From an uncultured bacterium (GTDB lineage Bacteria; Patescibacteriota; Minisyncoccia; Phycocordibacterales; GWA1-40-21): a DNA stretch of 39,605 bases. Of this stretch, positions 16,301 to 25,679 are shown piece by piece. Positions within the stretch are counted from its first letter, which is position 1. Every line of letters begins with the position of its first letter. A model generated the notes under the pieces. It did not search any database. It was not told the origin of the DNA and saw nothing but the letters and a program-made list of their open reading frames with translations. The stretch spans positions 1 through 39,605 of the forward strand of contig CAIJNK010000010.1 of assembly GCA_903822075.1 (NCBI GenBank), in the 5' to 3' direction. The translations under genes were made by a program, and so were the position numbers.

Positions 16301-18883
16301 TTAGAAGAGGCAGAGTTAACATTTGAACAAATTACAGAATATTTTCCTGAAAGTTCTATGCGAAATGGATTATTAATGGATTGGTGGAGAGGAAATAATT
16401 TTGAAGTCGCTCTTTTTGATAAAATTTCACCATTTTTAGATAAGAAAGACGGTAATGAGCAACTCACAAAAAGTGAAAAGTTTGAAAAATTTGAAGATGG
16501 CAGAAACGTTCTAAGCTTTCCTGAACTTATTAAGATGGGAGAGAATCTAGTTGAAGGCAAAGGCGCGGAAGAAATTGAAGATAGCAAATCGGCTTTTGAA
16601 AGGTATAACGCACTTAAGGCCGAAAGTAAATTAATTGATTATGGTCATTCTCGTGTTTTTGGAGGCGAAGGCTATCTTGGTATTCTTGAAAAAAAATATG
16701 GACAAGATCCAGGGTATTTCATTAATTCTGAAAGTATTCTAGAGGAGAATCTTCGGAGAATTTTAGATGTTTGTCCGCCGTCTGGATTTAGGGATTATTT
16801 AATCTCGCGCGCTTTTAAAATCGAACTTTGGAAAAAATGTGAGAAAAAGCCAAATCTGGAAATATCCCCTCTCTTTGAACAAATAGAAAATGAATTCATG
16901 AGAGCTTCGGTCGAAGATCAAACAATTTTGGCTATTGTCGATAAGCTGGATTTCCCTGCGACTGAAGATTTGAAGAAACTAGATAAGGTTGATTTAATAC
17001 GTCATATACGTGCCGTGATCCCGCATATTGAAGACGAACAGGAAAGGATGGGTTTGGGTAGGTGGGCTTTTGAGCTTTTATCTCCAAAAACCAAAGAGGA
17101 AGAATTTAAACTGATAAACGAATTTTTTTCTGAGCCAAGTTTTGCAAAAGATCACTACCTTAAGAACTATATGCTTAAGTATTCGCTTGCCGTTTCAGAG
17201 ATTAAGGGTTTGGAGGGTTTACTTACACAAAATTTGATTCGAAATGGTAACCTACCCGAGGTGAAAATTTTAGGGGCAGAAATAGAAAGAAATCAAATAA
17301 AGGATTTATCTCCTAAAACAAGATCAGAATATCTCTCGTGGTTATTGGGTATTAACGAAGACCCGCCTATGCAGCTAATTCTTTCTGGGGGAGTATTTGG
17401 TTTTGATTACGGTTCGGTAAAAGATAATTTTTTCAGATTAACAAATACTGAGAAAACTGAATTTTTAAGGGAGTTTGTTCTTTTTGAAGGCGGGCTTTTT
17501 CAACCAAAGAAGTCGGAAGAAGAGAAGATAATGACTGATTTTATCGGCAACGTGTATGACAAAAAGTTGGCTGATGGCGCCACTGACAATGGTCTTTTAA
17601 GAGAAATATTTATTAATATATTCGATAAATCAATTCCCGAGAAAAGACATTTGTTATTTACGTCTTTACTATTCGCACTTGAAAAAAACAAAAGTGAAGG
17701 AAAAGATGTGCTAAGTTCTGACGAGAAGATAAAACTAATGCTTGAGCAAACCGGAGTAGTTGGAATAAAAGTAGGCCAGGTCCTATCGGAAAGTGCTAAT
17801 GTGCCATTCAGTAATGGTACCGAGAAGATGTCGGCCGGATTAAAAGAAACATTAAGTAGTCTTAAAGATGGCGTAGGACCATTCAACATAATCGGTGCGG
17901 TGTACCGTTTAGAGGATAATGGAATAGCTGGTGAGGTTAAAAGTATAGATAAGTTCTTGGCAACAGCCTCCATAAAACAAGCTCATGCTATCACTACCGA
18001 AAGAGGCGCCGAAGTGTTAAAAGTGAGAAGGCCTTCGGCCGATAAATATATTGAACATGATCAGAAACTCTTGGAGTCTTCGCTGGAAATTGCCCGAGCG
18101 CACGGCAAATTAGTTCCGAAATATTTCTCCGACTACGTGATGTCAATTCTTAAGGAAGAATCTGATTTTAGAAATGAAGCTGAAAATCAGAAATTATTAT
18201 CTCAGAATATTTCACAATCAAGAGGCGGCTGGGAATTTAGGGTGCCGGATATATCATACGCTTCAAGTGATTTGATGATTGAAAAATTTGCTTCAGGTAA
18301 GTCGCTAAGCGTCATAAAAAAAGATAATCCGAAACTTTATAAGGAAATTTCTGCTTTAGTGGGTATCGAATTGTTAAGTCAATTTTTTGAAAAGGGAGTA
18401 TATCATGCCGATCTACATGACGGGAATGTCTTTGTTGATGAAGAAAGTAAAAAAGTCTTCCTGATTGACGCCGGCGCGGTTGGAGACGCTAGAAATGAAT
18501 TGAAACCATTAAAAAGAATATTCAGGGGTTTAATTATGGGCGACTCAAACTCAGTTGCTGCGTCAATTTCTCAGATGACAGATAAACAAGCAATGTCGGC
18601 AGAAGACCTAAAAATAGAGCTAGTTAGAAAGTTAAAACCAATTATGGAAGGAAAAACAAGCTTGGAAGAAAAGGTTCAGGCACTTTCTTTTGAAATTTTA
18701 GACCAATGTTTGCCCAATAAATCTCTGCGTTACTTTTTGAAGGCAATGGCCACAGGTGCTCACCATCTAGATCAAATTATGCTGTCAATGACTGGTAAGG
18801 AAGACGGTATTTGGCAAAGAATGAGATCGATTCGTGAATTAGGACCAACGCTTGTAAAAGTTATGTTTTCTGTTTTAAGGTAG
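13325..18883 (+). CDS. Giant protein (about 1852 aa): N-terminal M48-like zincin plus C-terminal UbiB/ABC1-like atypical kinase
   Basis: SHELRHLIQQRQ, EEYDADLGGMDILGRAGFNP, THPASASRLVEI (M48-like); C-term KVGQVLSE, TASIKQAHA, EVLKVRRP, EESDFRNEAEN, HADLHDGNVFV, IDAGAVG (UbiB-like). Track start TTG 13310 overlaps a TATAAT box, so ATG 13325 is preferred. Confidence 0.85.
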   Translation: MLEKSELKPDTAEKADVKEGRQQEKGISPREGCFDWDEMTDKMKFFVGRLEKARAIDKAERSRRDMEELSKMEEEQVQIYGEQLGFVQDPNFLIEIAEIAGSLTKAAGFEEDILVLPILSNEVNAFVYTNITKKSSGETAKDDEPSIYSQPGAMGRHIFLCTGLVTKFKEFCEKRGEEMTKDDLAFVLSHELRHLIQQRQKERTYITRRQEEYDADLGGMDILGRAGFNPREAVKAMEFLCSEGGGYSDTHPASASRLVEISKRIADPDMPFRGLGAVPKKIESITKFESRSVKFAEVVKTSPNLESLIVQLTKETDSLPKLLATLPLACSAIRYAAFQEIGSTPCLESLFTKYLYQKGIETAKFLEEIRKKISDANIKIEELEAKENLNNKETVELRNLKARVRRDEEEMREFKRFDVSNANLNPKENDFLQAWEKTNVKTEKLPMVGQPTEEDLKVFLQPKIFKCRSGSKELDFKNLPDFDWAEISKAWIEGGEVSSEISEVLSLGMWAFERDNVNRERLLNKKIPINDLGNEASRRAVSREFAINFVENYNIDDATRNYDKDADPDLKIFYAKFDNFLKAATTEGLKPIIDKIPEIVSKYLPSNLSVEDRDRIIKELVPYVVPMNTAVALRYPQDDSWSSRRLTPEQATIILEAFPSMIFDSVLWKDNNLKAYDLGWGPNYEYFFHNTGLSQKGQISVEVVDRAKERLMGRLPKNQEKIRTLDEMKKGRFLLRGIAALEFCRDKINAGVDEVELKQIVWQIVESDMYSNEQIAILLRLNGIRNFEGISKLGYSLKEETPLTKDEVEKFLSFVIGSDLGYDKKSEIIRSLSLSFYGFIKKEDLDSRILSETCLRFLHRDKDSDEEWLTENLKGLSIETKKPIPEILGRFLDGDLVINAKHLQGLATNEDISAQDLRTYYRQVISRLGVDGNRIRENIEDFRSGFSGGHQPETVYLEKLMVLIAGASFMKDNPELSEKIYKCDSAYQFKEVLEEAELTFEQITEYFPESSMRNGLLMDWWRGNNFEVALFDKISPFLDKKDGNEQLTKSEKFEKFEDGRNVLSFPELIKMGENLVEGKGAEEIEDSKSAFERYNALKAESKLIDYGHSRVFGGEGYLGILEKKYGQDPGYFINSESILEENLRRILDVCPPSGFRDYLISRAFKIELWKKCEKKPNLEISPLFEQIENEFMRASVEDQTILAIVDKLDFPATEDLKKLDKVDLIRHIRAVIPHIEDEQERMGLGRWAFELLSPKTKEEEFKLINEFFSEPSFAKDHYLKNYMLKYSLAVSEIKGLEGLLTQNLIRNGNLPEVKILGAEIERNQIKDLSPKTRSEYLSWLLGINEDPPMQLILSGGVFGFDYGSVKDNFFRLTNTEKTEFLREFVLFEGGLFQPKKSEEEKIMTDFIGNVYDKKLADGATDNGLLREIFINIFDKSIPEKRHLLFTSLLFALEKNKSEGKDVLSSDEKIKLMLEQTGVVGIKVGQVLSESANVPFSNGTEKMSAGLKETLSSLKDGVGPFNIIGAVYRLEDNGIAGEVKSIDKFLATASIKQAHAITTERGAEVLKVRRPSADKYIEHDQKLLESSLEIARAHGKLVPKYFSDYVMSILKEESDFRNEAENQKLLSQNISQSRGGWEFRVPDISYASSDLMIEKFASGKSLSVIKKDNPKLYKEISALVGIELLSQFFEKGVYHADLHDGNVFVDEESKKVFLIDAGAVGDARNELKPLKRIFRGLIMGDSNSVAASISQMTDKQAMSAEDLKIELVRKLKPIMEGKTSLEEKVQALSFEILDQCLPNKSLRYFLKAMATGAHHLDQIMLSMTGKEDGIWQRMRSIRELGPTLVKVMFSVLR

Positions 18884-18973
18884 ACTTGACCTTTGCGCCA
18901 AAAATATTCAAGAGGTATAATGCATAATTAATTATGCGGAATCATTAATAAAAATTAAAATTCGTAAATATAT

Positions 18974-21900
18974 ATGGAAGGACCAAAGCTAGTAACCAAT
19001 GAAAAAATTACCAATGGAGACAGAAAACTGGCTTTGAAGACGGAATTTGGAGCCTTAAGACATGATTGGTTTAAATCCAAAGGCATTAATATAGAAGGTA
19101 AAGGTTATTCTGAAATTAAGAAAGCTATTGGGCAATTTTATACTGAGAATTCTGGAGTAATTAAGGAGGCGATGGAAGCAACTGAAGTAGATATGGAGAC
19201 TGAATTGGGGGAGCTTTCTGTAAAAAATCTAGATTTTAGGCGATTAGCTGAAGTCCGAAAGAAACTTAATTTGCCCAAGTATGTATCCTTGTCCGAAGCG
19301 GTGGCCTTTATCAAGACGGCTATGGATCTTAGTGATGATACTATAACTGAAAGATATGCCGAATATTGCGCCTCTGGTATTTCACTTGATGACATGCGAA
19401 ATACTTTGGCTTATGAAAATGATGTCAAACCGGTTCGCCTGGACACCGATATATATCACCAATCTCCAGAAAGGACCCGTTCGGCCGTCGAAATTGTCTC
19501 AAATGCAATTGATGCTATGAATAAAACCGGTATTACCATCGGTCGGTTTGGTGTTGGCTTCTATCAGATCCTATCTCATCTAAAAGAAGGTGACGATTAC
19601 GTAAAAGTCACGACAGGCAATGAAGAAACAGGTTTTTACGAGATTAGCTTTAAATTGGAAGGAAAAGAGATTAAATTTCACCTCCAAGAGGTAAAGGGAG
19701 AAAGGAATAGCGGAACAACTGTTGAACTTCATGTGAAAGATTTTCCAAAAGATGAAGCTGAAACTTTAGTTAAAAAACACTTTGCATTCAACTCTGGTGC
19801 CAAGGTAAAATGTAACGGCGAGCAGGTAAACAATCTCGATTCCTTTGGTGTTGATCAATCAAAACAGAATACTGCCGATATTAAACTTACTGAGTATGGT
19901 TTTCAAGTTACTGATACTGGTATCGGTATGTCTCCTCAAGTTATTCTGGAAAAACTGTTGGTCCCAAAGATTTCTGGAAAGAAACCAATCCAAGAAATGA
20001 TGGATTTGGATATTCAGCCTACGTATATAATTGAACGAGGTGGGGATAAGTCATTCACGGGCGGAAAAGTGGTTGTAAATGTTGGTGGGGTGGTAATTGA
20101 AGAGATTCCTCTGACTGGTATTAATGTTCTTAAAACCTTAGTAATCGACCTACCGCCTTTTACTTTACTCGGTGAAGAGAGAAATCAGGTGGCTGTAGAT
20201 GAAATAACCATAAAGGCAATGAAAAAGGTTATTGACAATGTTGTCCAAGGTGGAGATTTCCAGACAATTAATTCCTTAGCTCCTATTGTGAATAAATTGC
20301 AAGGCAGATCTATGAATCACCACGAAGGGAACAATCTGAGTGAATATCTAAATAAAAAGGCTGGCGAACTTCTTCCGGATATAAATAAATATTTCCCTAA
20401 TATATCAGGTTTTGAAAGACTGGATATTCGTGACGCTGTTTTTCTCGATCCAGATGTAAGACAGACTAACTGGAATACGATACCAGAAATATTTAAGCCA
20501 AATATGAACGAATCTGGTGGTCTTATCTTTATCGCTCCTCTTACTGATTCAATTGAGAGTCCCTTAATAAGGTGGCGTAATCGGATAATATTTAGTCAAA
20601 AGTTATATGATAAATACAGGGATGACCCAACCGTCATTAACATATTTTTGGAAGCATTTGAGCACGGTAATGATCTCAAACTGAAACGTCTGGCTGATAA
20701 ACAGGAAAAAATCTCAGGAATTCAATTAGAAGCAGGAGAGAAGAAAGAATATAAGGATTTTTCTCAATTTGTTGTTGAAAATTGGAGAGCTTTAGGCTTT
20801 AAAGATAAAAATACGGCTGAATTGCTATTAAGTAATTTAAATAATGAGAAGTATTTTATCGACTTAGAGGGTAAGGTTTTATCTGAGTCTCTGATCGAAG
20901 AAGGAAGGAAAGAACAACAACGATTATTACAACTGGTACATAAATATATAATAGTTAATTTTCCGGAATATTATGCGCGATATTTTGTGGATGCTGTTTT
21001 ATATAATCAGATTCCTCCGCTTACCGAGGAAAATTTAGCTAATTTTGCTACCCTTGCCAGGTGTGCCAAATTACCGGTATTGCTATCGGATTTAATGATC
21101 TACCCAATTGTCAGTCGGGAGGAACAAATTGATCACTTTGACGGAATCGGATTCAAACCTAAGCTAAGTGATCCTTATGATGATATGAGCTATTGCGCTT
21201 CAACTGACGAGCAAAGGAAAGAAGAGGGTGTTTGGGGGACGAGGGATCATTTATATGGTGAACGTGATAATAATATTGGTAAGTGGTATACAATTCATCA
21301 GTGGGATCGAGAAAATCTGGTTCATATCGGTGGAGAAGTCTTTCCGGGAGAAGCTACACATCTGAATAGGTCAGGTATGTTTTTTGTGCGAGATGGTAGA
21401 AAATATTATATGGTCAATGAGAGGACTAGGGAAAGAATAGATATAGATTATAGATTTAAATTTGATATTAAAAAAAGTTATCAATTTCACGAATTTCCTT
21501 TCGGTAATCAAGAGCTTGTTGAAGTATACTGTGGAGAATTTCTTTCTCGCGACAGAAGAAGGATGGAAGAGTATATCTTTGGCGATCGTGATAGTAGCTC
21601 AGGAGAAGGATTTGTACTTTTTGATGTAAATAATCGAACTGAATTTAACCCTCGACCTGAGCTTGGTGAGATAATCGATTATGTTAATTCAGATAAAAAG
21701 GAGTACAGGTCATTTGCGGTTGAGCATACATATTTACTTTACGAAAAGACAGTGGGCGTTAAGAAAAAATATTTTGCCTATTTTCCTGACGATACTTGGG
21801 AAGAAGTATTTACCAAAGATGAATGTATCCCTGAGAGAATGCAAAAAGATATTAAGGAAAAAGGCACAGTTGAAAGAGGGGACTTCTATAAGTCTTCGTT

Positions 21901-24493
21901 CTATACGGGTTCAGCCTATGGCGATAAGAATTATAGAAGAGAGATAGGTTACATACCAGGTAAGGACATGTTGGTAGCCTATGGGAAGATGACATTTGAC
22001 AAAAATGGAAAACCAGACAATTACCCTAGTAGTTTAGCACTTATTAAAAAAGCAACTGAATTAAGCGAAGTAAAAGCCAATGCTGTCTATCGTGTACTGG
22101 AATCAAGCTCGGTTGAAAGTGAGCAGAAACATAGGAGATTTTTGAATAGAATATTTAAGTACAGTTATCTTAGTGACCAGGCTTTTAATTATATCGCTGA
22201 TGTTTTGTTGGAAGTGGATGACATAGAACCATCGGTATTGCAAGAAGATCTAATCAGTGAAACTGAAGTTCGATTGGCCGGTTATGATAAGGATGCAAAA
22301 ATTTGGTTTTATCGGCTGTTAGTTAAGATGGTTGATGACGAGTGGAATAAGGATGAACTGAACGTTTTTTTTGGTAAATTTGTACGGGTCTATATTGATA
22401 AAGTACTCGATCTATCAAACTCAGAGAAGGAGTCGATGTTCAAGATTTTTAATGAGGCCAGGGTTTATGGAAAAGAATATATCGTAAATGGCTGGAACAT
22501 TATTAAATATAAAACACCAATACCAACACAACAAATACCAGAGAGTATAAGACCAATCGTAGATTTTTTGAGGTCTGATGAAAAAACGATGTTTGGAAAA
22601 TCAAGAGAGGAAATTGCTTTTGCTCAATCCTCCCAATTTACTTTATCACAACTTATTCAGGCCAAGAGATTAAATGAAACACAAATTCGAGGTTTTAATG
22701 GGAATACAGCAGAATTAGAACAACTTGTTAAAGAAAAAGTTGAGGGGAAAAAACAGGATCATATTCAGAGAGAAATAATTCATCCTATTTATTACCAAAG
22801 TGTTAATAATCCATATCTTTTTATTAGAGAGTTAGTACAAAATGCACACGATGTGGTAATTCAGAATAGACTTAAATCCAAAAAAGATAAGTCGGTAACT
22901 ATAGATATTTTTAGCAGAAAAGAAGAATCAGTCACCCTAAGAATTGAAGATCATGTCGGTATGTCACTTGGAGAAGTGTTAAATTATTTCTTGATACCGG
23001 GAGAAACTACAAAAATTGGGCAAAAGGATGTAATCGGTTACTTTGGTCAGGGGTTGTTTACGCTTTTTCGAGGGGCGAAAGAAGCTGTACTTAAAACTAG
23101 TAAAGGAGATGGTTTTATTACTAAACTCAAAATAATACCTAAACTTGATGATAAAGGTATGGTTTCTGACCTGGATTTGACGATTGAACAGGAGGAGGGT
23201 GATTTCAAAGGTACTATAATTGAGCGAACGGTTGATACGGAATACCCGACTGTAGAGGGTGCTTATATTAAAAATGCCACCGCCACCTTTACTTCTTTGG
23301 TTGATGGGAATGTGGTAGATATTTATATGAATGGTCAAAGATTGAATGATAAACAAATTAAGCTTGCTTCCATTGATGTTCCTGGGGTTGGTGAAATGCA
23401 AATCTTTGATGCTCCAAATAATGTAATTACCCAGAGAGGTCTTTTTGTTAAGAGTGTAGATTCTGATTTTAATACAGAAATGCACGATGTTGAAGCTATG
23501 CTGGAACATAGGGGTTACGTACTGAATATCCCGGATGATGTTCGTTTGACAAGATCAAGAAATGAGATAGCACAGAAACAGGAAACACTTGAAAAAATAA
23601 AGGCTTACCTTCCTACCCTTAAGGTTAAGGCATATATAGAGATTTTTAGGCAGGATATTATAAGAGGTCATGTTATTCAGCTAAAAGATCTTCCTTCTGA
23701 TTATTTTTACCAGGATTACAACCCTAGTCAAAAATTGGCAAATGATGCTGAAAAAATTCGAAAGGGCCAGTCGCTTGATGATGTGAGTCCATATTTGGAA
23801 AGAAGTAGTTTAATTTCCTTACTTGTTTTATTGCCAGTAGTTGAAATTGGAAGCAAATCTTATTCTTTAGCAGAACTCAAAGCCGCTTCATTAACTGATG
23901 CACCGCCTCTTTCCTCGGAAAGAGATTATGAGCAAATTCCGGCTGTAATAAGAAACAGACTGCTTGATGGTAAAAAAGAGCACGGAAGAATACAGTCCGC
24001 TATGTCTCAAGCAGAGATGGATGGAAGAAAGGTTCCAGATTTTTCGATTAATGATTGGCAGAGACAACCTGAATTTATTAAAGAGCAGGTACAAAAACAA
24101 CTTGATGAATATGGCAATATGTCTAAACTTACTGATAGGTTTAATGAAATAACTTGCCGTTCATTTGGAGACGGAAGATCTGTTGAAACGACATTCTACA
24201 ATGCACCTGGATCAAAAGCACATGCCACTCAAGGATTTGGAGGACTTGGATGGAATCTAGAATATTGGAAAGGCTGGAATATTAGGATGTTTGGGCAAAA
24301 AAATCCATCCGACCATGAATTAAAAAACTTCCTAGATGTTTGGAGTCATGAGTTCGGACATATTCTTGAGGAGAGTGGTTTTACTCATAACCCCAAATTT
24401 TATAGAAGACAGGCCGAAGCTTTATCAAGGTTTATGTATGAAAGAGAGGTTGGCTTGACAAAGAAGAGCTTGGTTGACAAGCTCAACCGGTAG
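18974..24493 (+). CDS. Giant protein (1839 aa): two HSP90-like GHKL ATPase modules plus C-terminal HExxH (HEFGH) metallopeptidase-like domain
   Basis: Module 1: EIVSNAIDA, IGRFGVGFYQIL, VTDTGIGMS; module 2: FIRELVQNAHD, RIEDHVGMS, VIGYFGQGLFTLFRGA, GTIIE; C-term DVWSHEFGHILEESGF (HEFGH at nt 24347-24361). Confidence 0.85.
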   Translation: MEGPKLVTNEKITNGDRKLALKTEFGALRHDWFKSKGINIEGKGYSEIKKAIGQFYTENSGVIKEAMEATEVDMETELGELSVKNLDFRRLAEVRKKLNLPKYVSLSEAVAFIKTAMDLSDDTITERYAEYCASGISLDDMRNTLAYENDVKPVRLDTDIYHQSPERTRSAVEIVSNAIDAMNKTGITIGRFGVGFYQILSHLKEGDDYVKVTTGNEETGFYEISFKLEGKEIKFHLQEVKGERNSGTTVELHVKDFPKDEAETLVKKHFAFNSGAKVKCNGEQVNNLDSFGVDQSKQNTADIKLTEYGFQVTDTGIGMSPQVILEKLLVPKISGKKPIQEMMDLDIQPTYIIERGGDKSFTGGKVVVNVGGVVIEEIPLTGINVLKTLVIDLPPFTLLGEERNQVAVDEITIKAMKKVIDNVVQGGDFQTINSLAPIVNKLQGRSMNHHEGNNLSEYLNKKAGELLPDINKYFPNISGFERLDIRDAVFLDPDVRQTNWNTIPEIFKPNMNESGGLIFIAPLTDSIESPLIRWRNRIIFSQKLYDKYRDDPTVINIFLEAFEHGNDLKLKRLADKQEKISGIQLEAGEKKEYKDFSQFVVENWRALGFKDKNTAELLLSNLNNEKYFIDLEGKVLSESLIEEGRKEQQRLLQLVHKYIIVNFPEYYARYFVDAVLYNQIPPLTEENLANFATLARCAKLPVLLSDLMIYPIVSREEQIDHFDGIGFKPKLSDPYDDMSYCASTDEQRKEEGVWGTRDHLYGERDNNIGKWYTIHQWDRENLVHIGGEVFPGEATHLNRSGMFFVRDGRKYYMVNERTRERIDIDYRFKFDIKKSYQFHEFPFGNQELVEVYCGEFLSRDRRRMEEYIFGDRDSSSGEGFVLFDVNNRTEFNPRPELGEIIDYVNSDKKEYRSFAVEHTYLLYEKTVGVKKKYFAYFPDDTWEEVFTKDECIPERMQKDIKEKGTVERGDFYKSSFYTGSAYGDKNYRREIGYIPGKDMLVAYGKMTFDKNGKPDNYPSSLALIKKATELSEVKANAVYRVLESSSVESEQKHRRFLNRIFKYSYLSDQAFNYIADVLLEVDDIEPSVLQEDLISETEVRLAGYDKDAKIWFYRLLVKMVDDEWNKDELNVFFGKFVRVYIDKVLDLSNSEKESMFKIFNEARVYGKEYIVNGWNIIKYKTPIPTQQIPESIRPIVDFLRSDEKTMFGKSREEIAFAQSSQFTLSQLIQAKRLNETQIRGFNGNTAELEQLVKEKVEGKKQDHIQREIIHPIYYQSVNNPYLFIRELVQNAHDVVIQNRLKSKKDKSVTIDIFSRKEESVTLRIEDHVGMSLGEVLNYFLIPGETTKIGQKDVIGYFGQGLFTLFRGAKEAVLKTSKGDGFITKLKIIPKLDDKGMVSDLDLTIEQEEGDFKGTIIERTVDTEYPTVEGAYIKNATATFTSLVDGNVVDIYMNGQRLNDKQIKLASIDVPGVGEMQIFDAPNNVITQRGLFVKSVDSDFNTEMHDVEAMLEHRGYVLNIPDDVRLTRSRNEIAQKQETLEKIKAYLPTLKVKAYIEIFRQDIIRGHVIQLKDLPSDYFYQDYNPSQKLANDAEKIRKGQSLDDVSPYLERSSLISLLVLLPVVEIGSKSYSLAELKAASLTDAPPLSSERDYEQIPAVIRNRLLDGKKEHGRIQSAMSQAEMDGRKVPDFSINDWQRQPEFIKEQVQKQLDEYGNMSKLTDRFNEITCRSFGDGRSVETTFYNAPGSKAHATQGFGGLGWNLEYWKGWNIRMFGQKNPSDHELKNFLDVWSHEFGHILEESGFTHNPKFYRRQAEALSRFMYEREVGLTKKSLVDKLNR

Positions 24494-24517
24494 AACCAGA
24501 ACTCGATTCGATAACCC

Positions 24518-24554
24518 GAGACCCCAGTAAGCTAACGCTTCGGGGTCTTTTTTA
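24518..24554 (+). terminator. Rho-independent terminator after the giant ORF pair
   Basis: GAGACCCCAGTAAGCTAACGCTTCGGGGTCTTTTTT. Confidence 0.8.
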
Positions 24555-24827
24555 ATTATATATATTATTTTTGAATTTTATGTAAGGGCTGTTTTTTGCT
24601 AGGGGTGGACGTTACGATTAGGTTCATATACTATTAATGTTAATTTTATACAATAAGCTGGCATAGGGTTGATTCCATTGATCTGGTAGATTTAATTCAT
24701 TTTAATAAATGTAATGATAGAAAGAAACATAACAAAAAATGATAATGACAAGAAGCTTCCGATTACTCTTATTAATAAATTGGTAAAGGCGAGGATAAAA
24801 TTTAATGAGGCAAGGTAAAATAAATGT

Positions 24828-25142
24828 ATGACAGAAAAGATAATTTCAGGTGGTACGGTACATAAAATTTCATCGGATTTACAAAAAGCTCTCACTTCTG
24901 ACAAAGCGGCGCTTACAAAATGGGAGAGCCTCACGCCACTTGCTCGTAACGAGTGGATTTGCTGGACCATCTCTATTAAGAAAGCTGAAGTACGTCAAGA
25001 GCACGTCAAGAGAGTGATGTCGGAATTAAAGGAAGGTATGCGCCGTCCGTGTTGTTGGATCGGTTGTATTCATCGCGCAGATAAACCGATAAGTCCTTCA
25101 GTGCAAGGTTTGCTGAATAAAAAATCTAGAAGAATATTTTAA
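24828..25142 (+). CDS. YdeI/OmpD-associated (OmdA-like) family protein
   Basis: LTPLARNEWICWTISIKKAEVRQEHVKRVMSELKEGMRRPCCWIGCIHR pattern. Confidence 0.7.
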   Translation: MTEKIISGGTVHKISSDLQKALTSDKAALTKWESLTPLARNEWICWTISIKKAEVRQEHVKRVMSELKEGMRRPCCWIGCIHRADKPISPSVQGLLNKKSRRIF

Positions 25143-25160
25143 GATTAAACAAAATTTAAC

Positions 25161-25189
25161 TTGACAAAAAAGATGAAAGGTGTTATTCT
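25161..25189 (+). promoter_or_regulatory. Promoter TTGACA-N17-TATTCT
   Basis: TTGACAAAAAAGATGAAAGGTGTTATTCT. Confidence 0.65.
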
Positions 25190-25246
25190 TGTCAGTAGAT
25201 CGAGAATCAAAATCGTAAATACAAACAAGAAAGGGGATAAAATCCC

Positions 25247-25666
25247 ATGATCAGAGAAATCTTGAGTGATATATTTTCCCCTTACTCGTCGCTTGGGGAA
25301 AGGTGCTGGGCCACACTTATAGTGTTGCTCGTGCTCGTGATAGTTGGATTGTTTTGTTATTTGGGATTTACTTTTGTCGATTCCGCAGCCATCACTCCCA
25401 CGAGGATGACGGTTACGGTGGTCGATGTAAAAGAGGTCGTTCCTGCTTATACCACCATTATCATGGTAAGGAACGTCACGATCCCAGAGTACAACCCGGA
25501 ATCCTACCGACTTCATTTTAAGCTTGATGGAGAGAAGGTCTCTTCGTCCGTTGAAAAGAAATTATTCGAGGAGATCAATGTTGGCGATAGGATCGAGGTC
25601 GTTTACGGATTCGGACGACTAAGCAAATCGCACCAGCCAACGCGAATCAGGCTGATAGGAAACTGA
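25247..25666 (+). CDS. Hypothetical single-TM protein (139 aa)
   Basis: TM segment LIVLLVLVIVGLFCYLGF; downstream terminator CCCACCA...TGGTGGG-T run. Confidence 0.7.
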   Translation: MIREILSDIFSPYSSLGERCWATLIVLLVLVIVGLFCYLGFTFVDSAAITPTRMTVTVVDVKEVVPAYTTIIMVRNVTIPEYNPESYRLHFKLDGEKVSSSVEKKLFEEINVGDRIEVVYGFGRLSKSHQPTRIRLIGN

Positions 25667-25679
25667 AAGGATTATTCAA

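Noticed and set aside
24692-24970. 92-aa hydrophobic minus-strand ORF
   Set aside because: Overlaps the YdeI-like CDS in antisense; low-complexity composition from AT-rich sequence.
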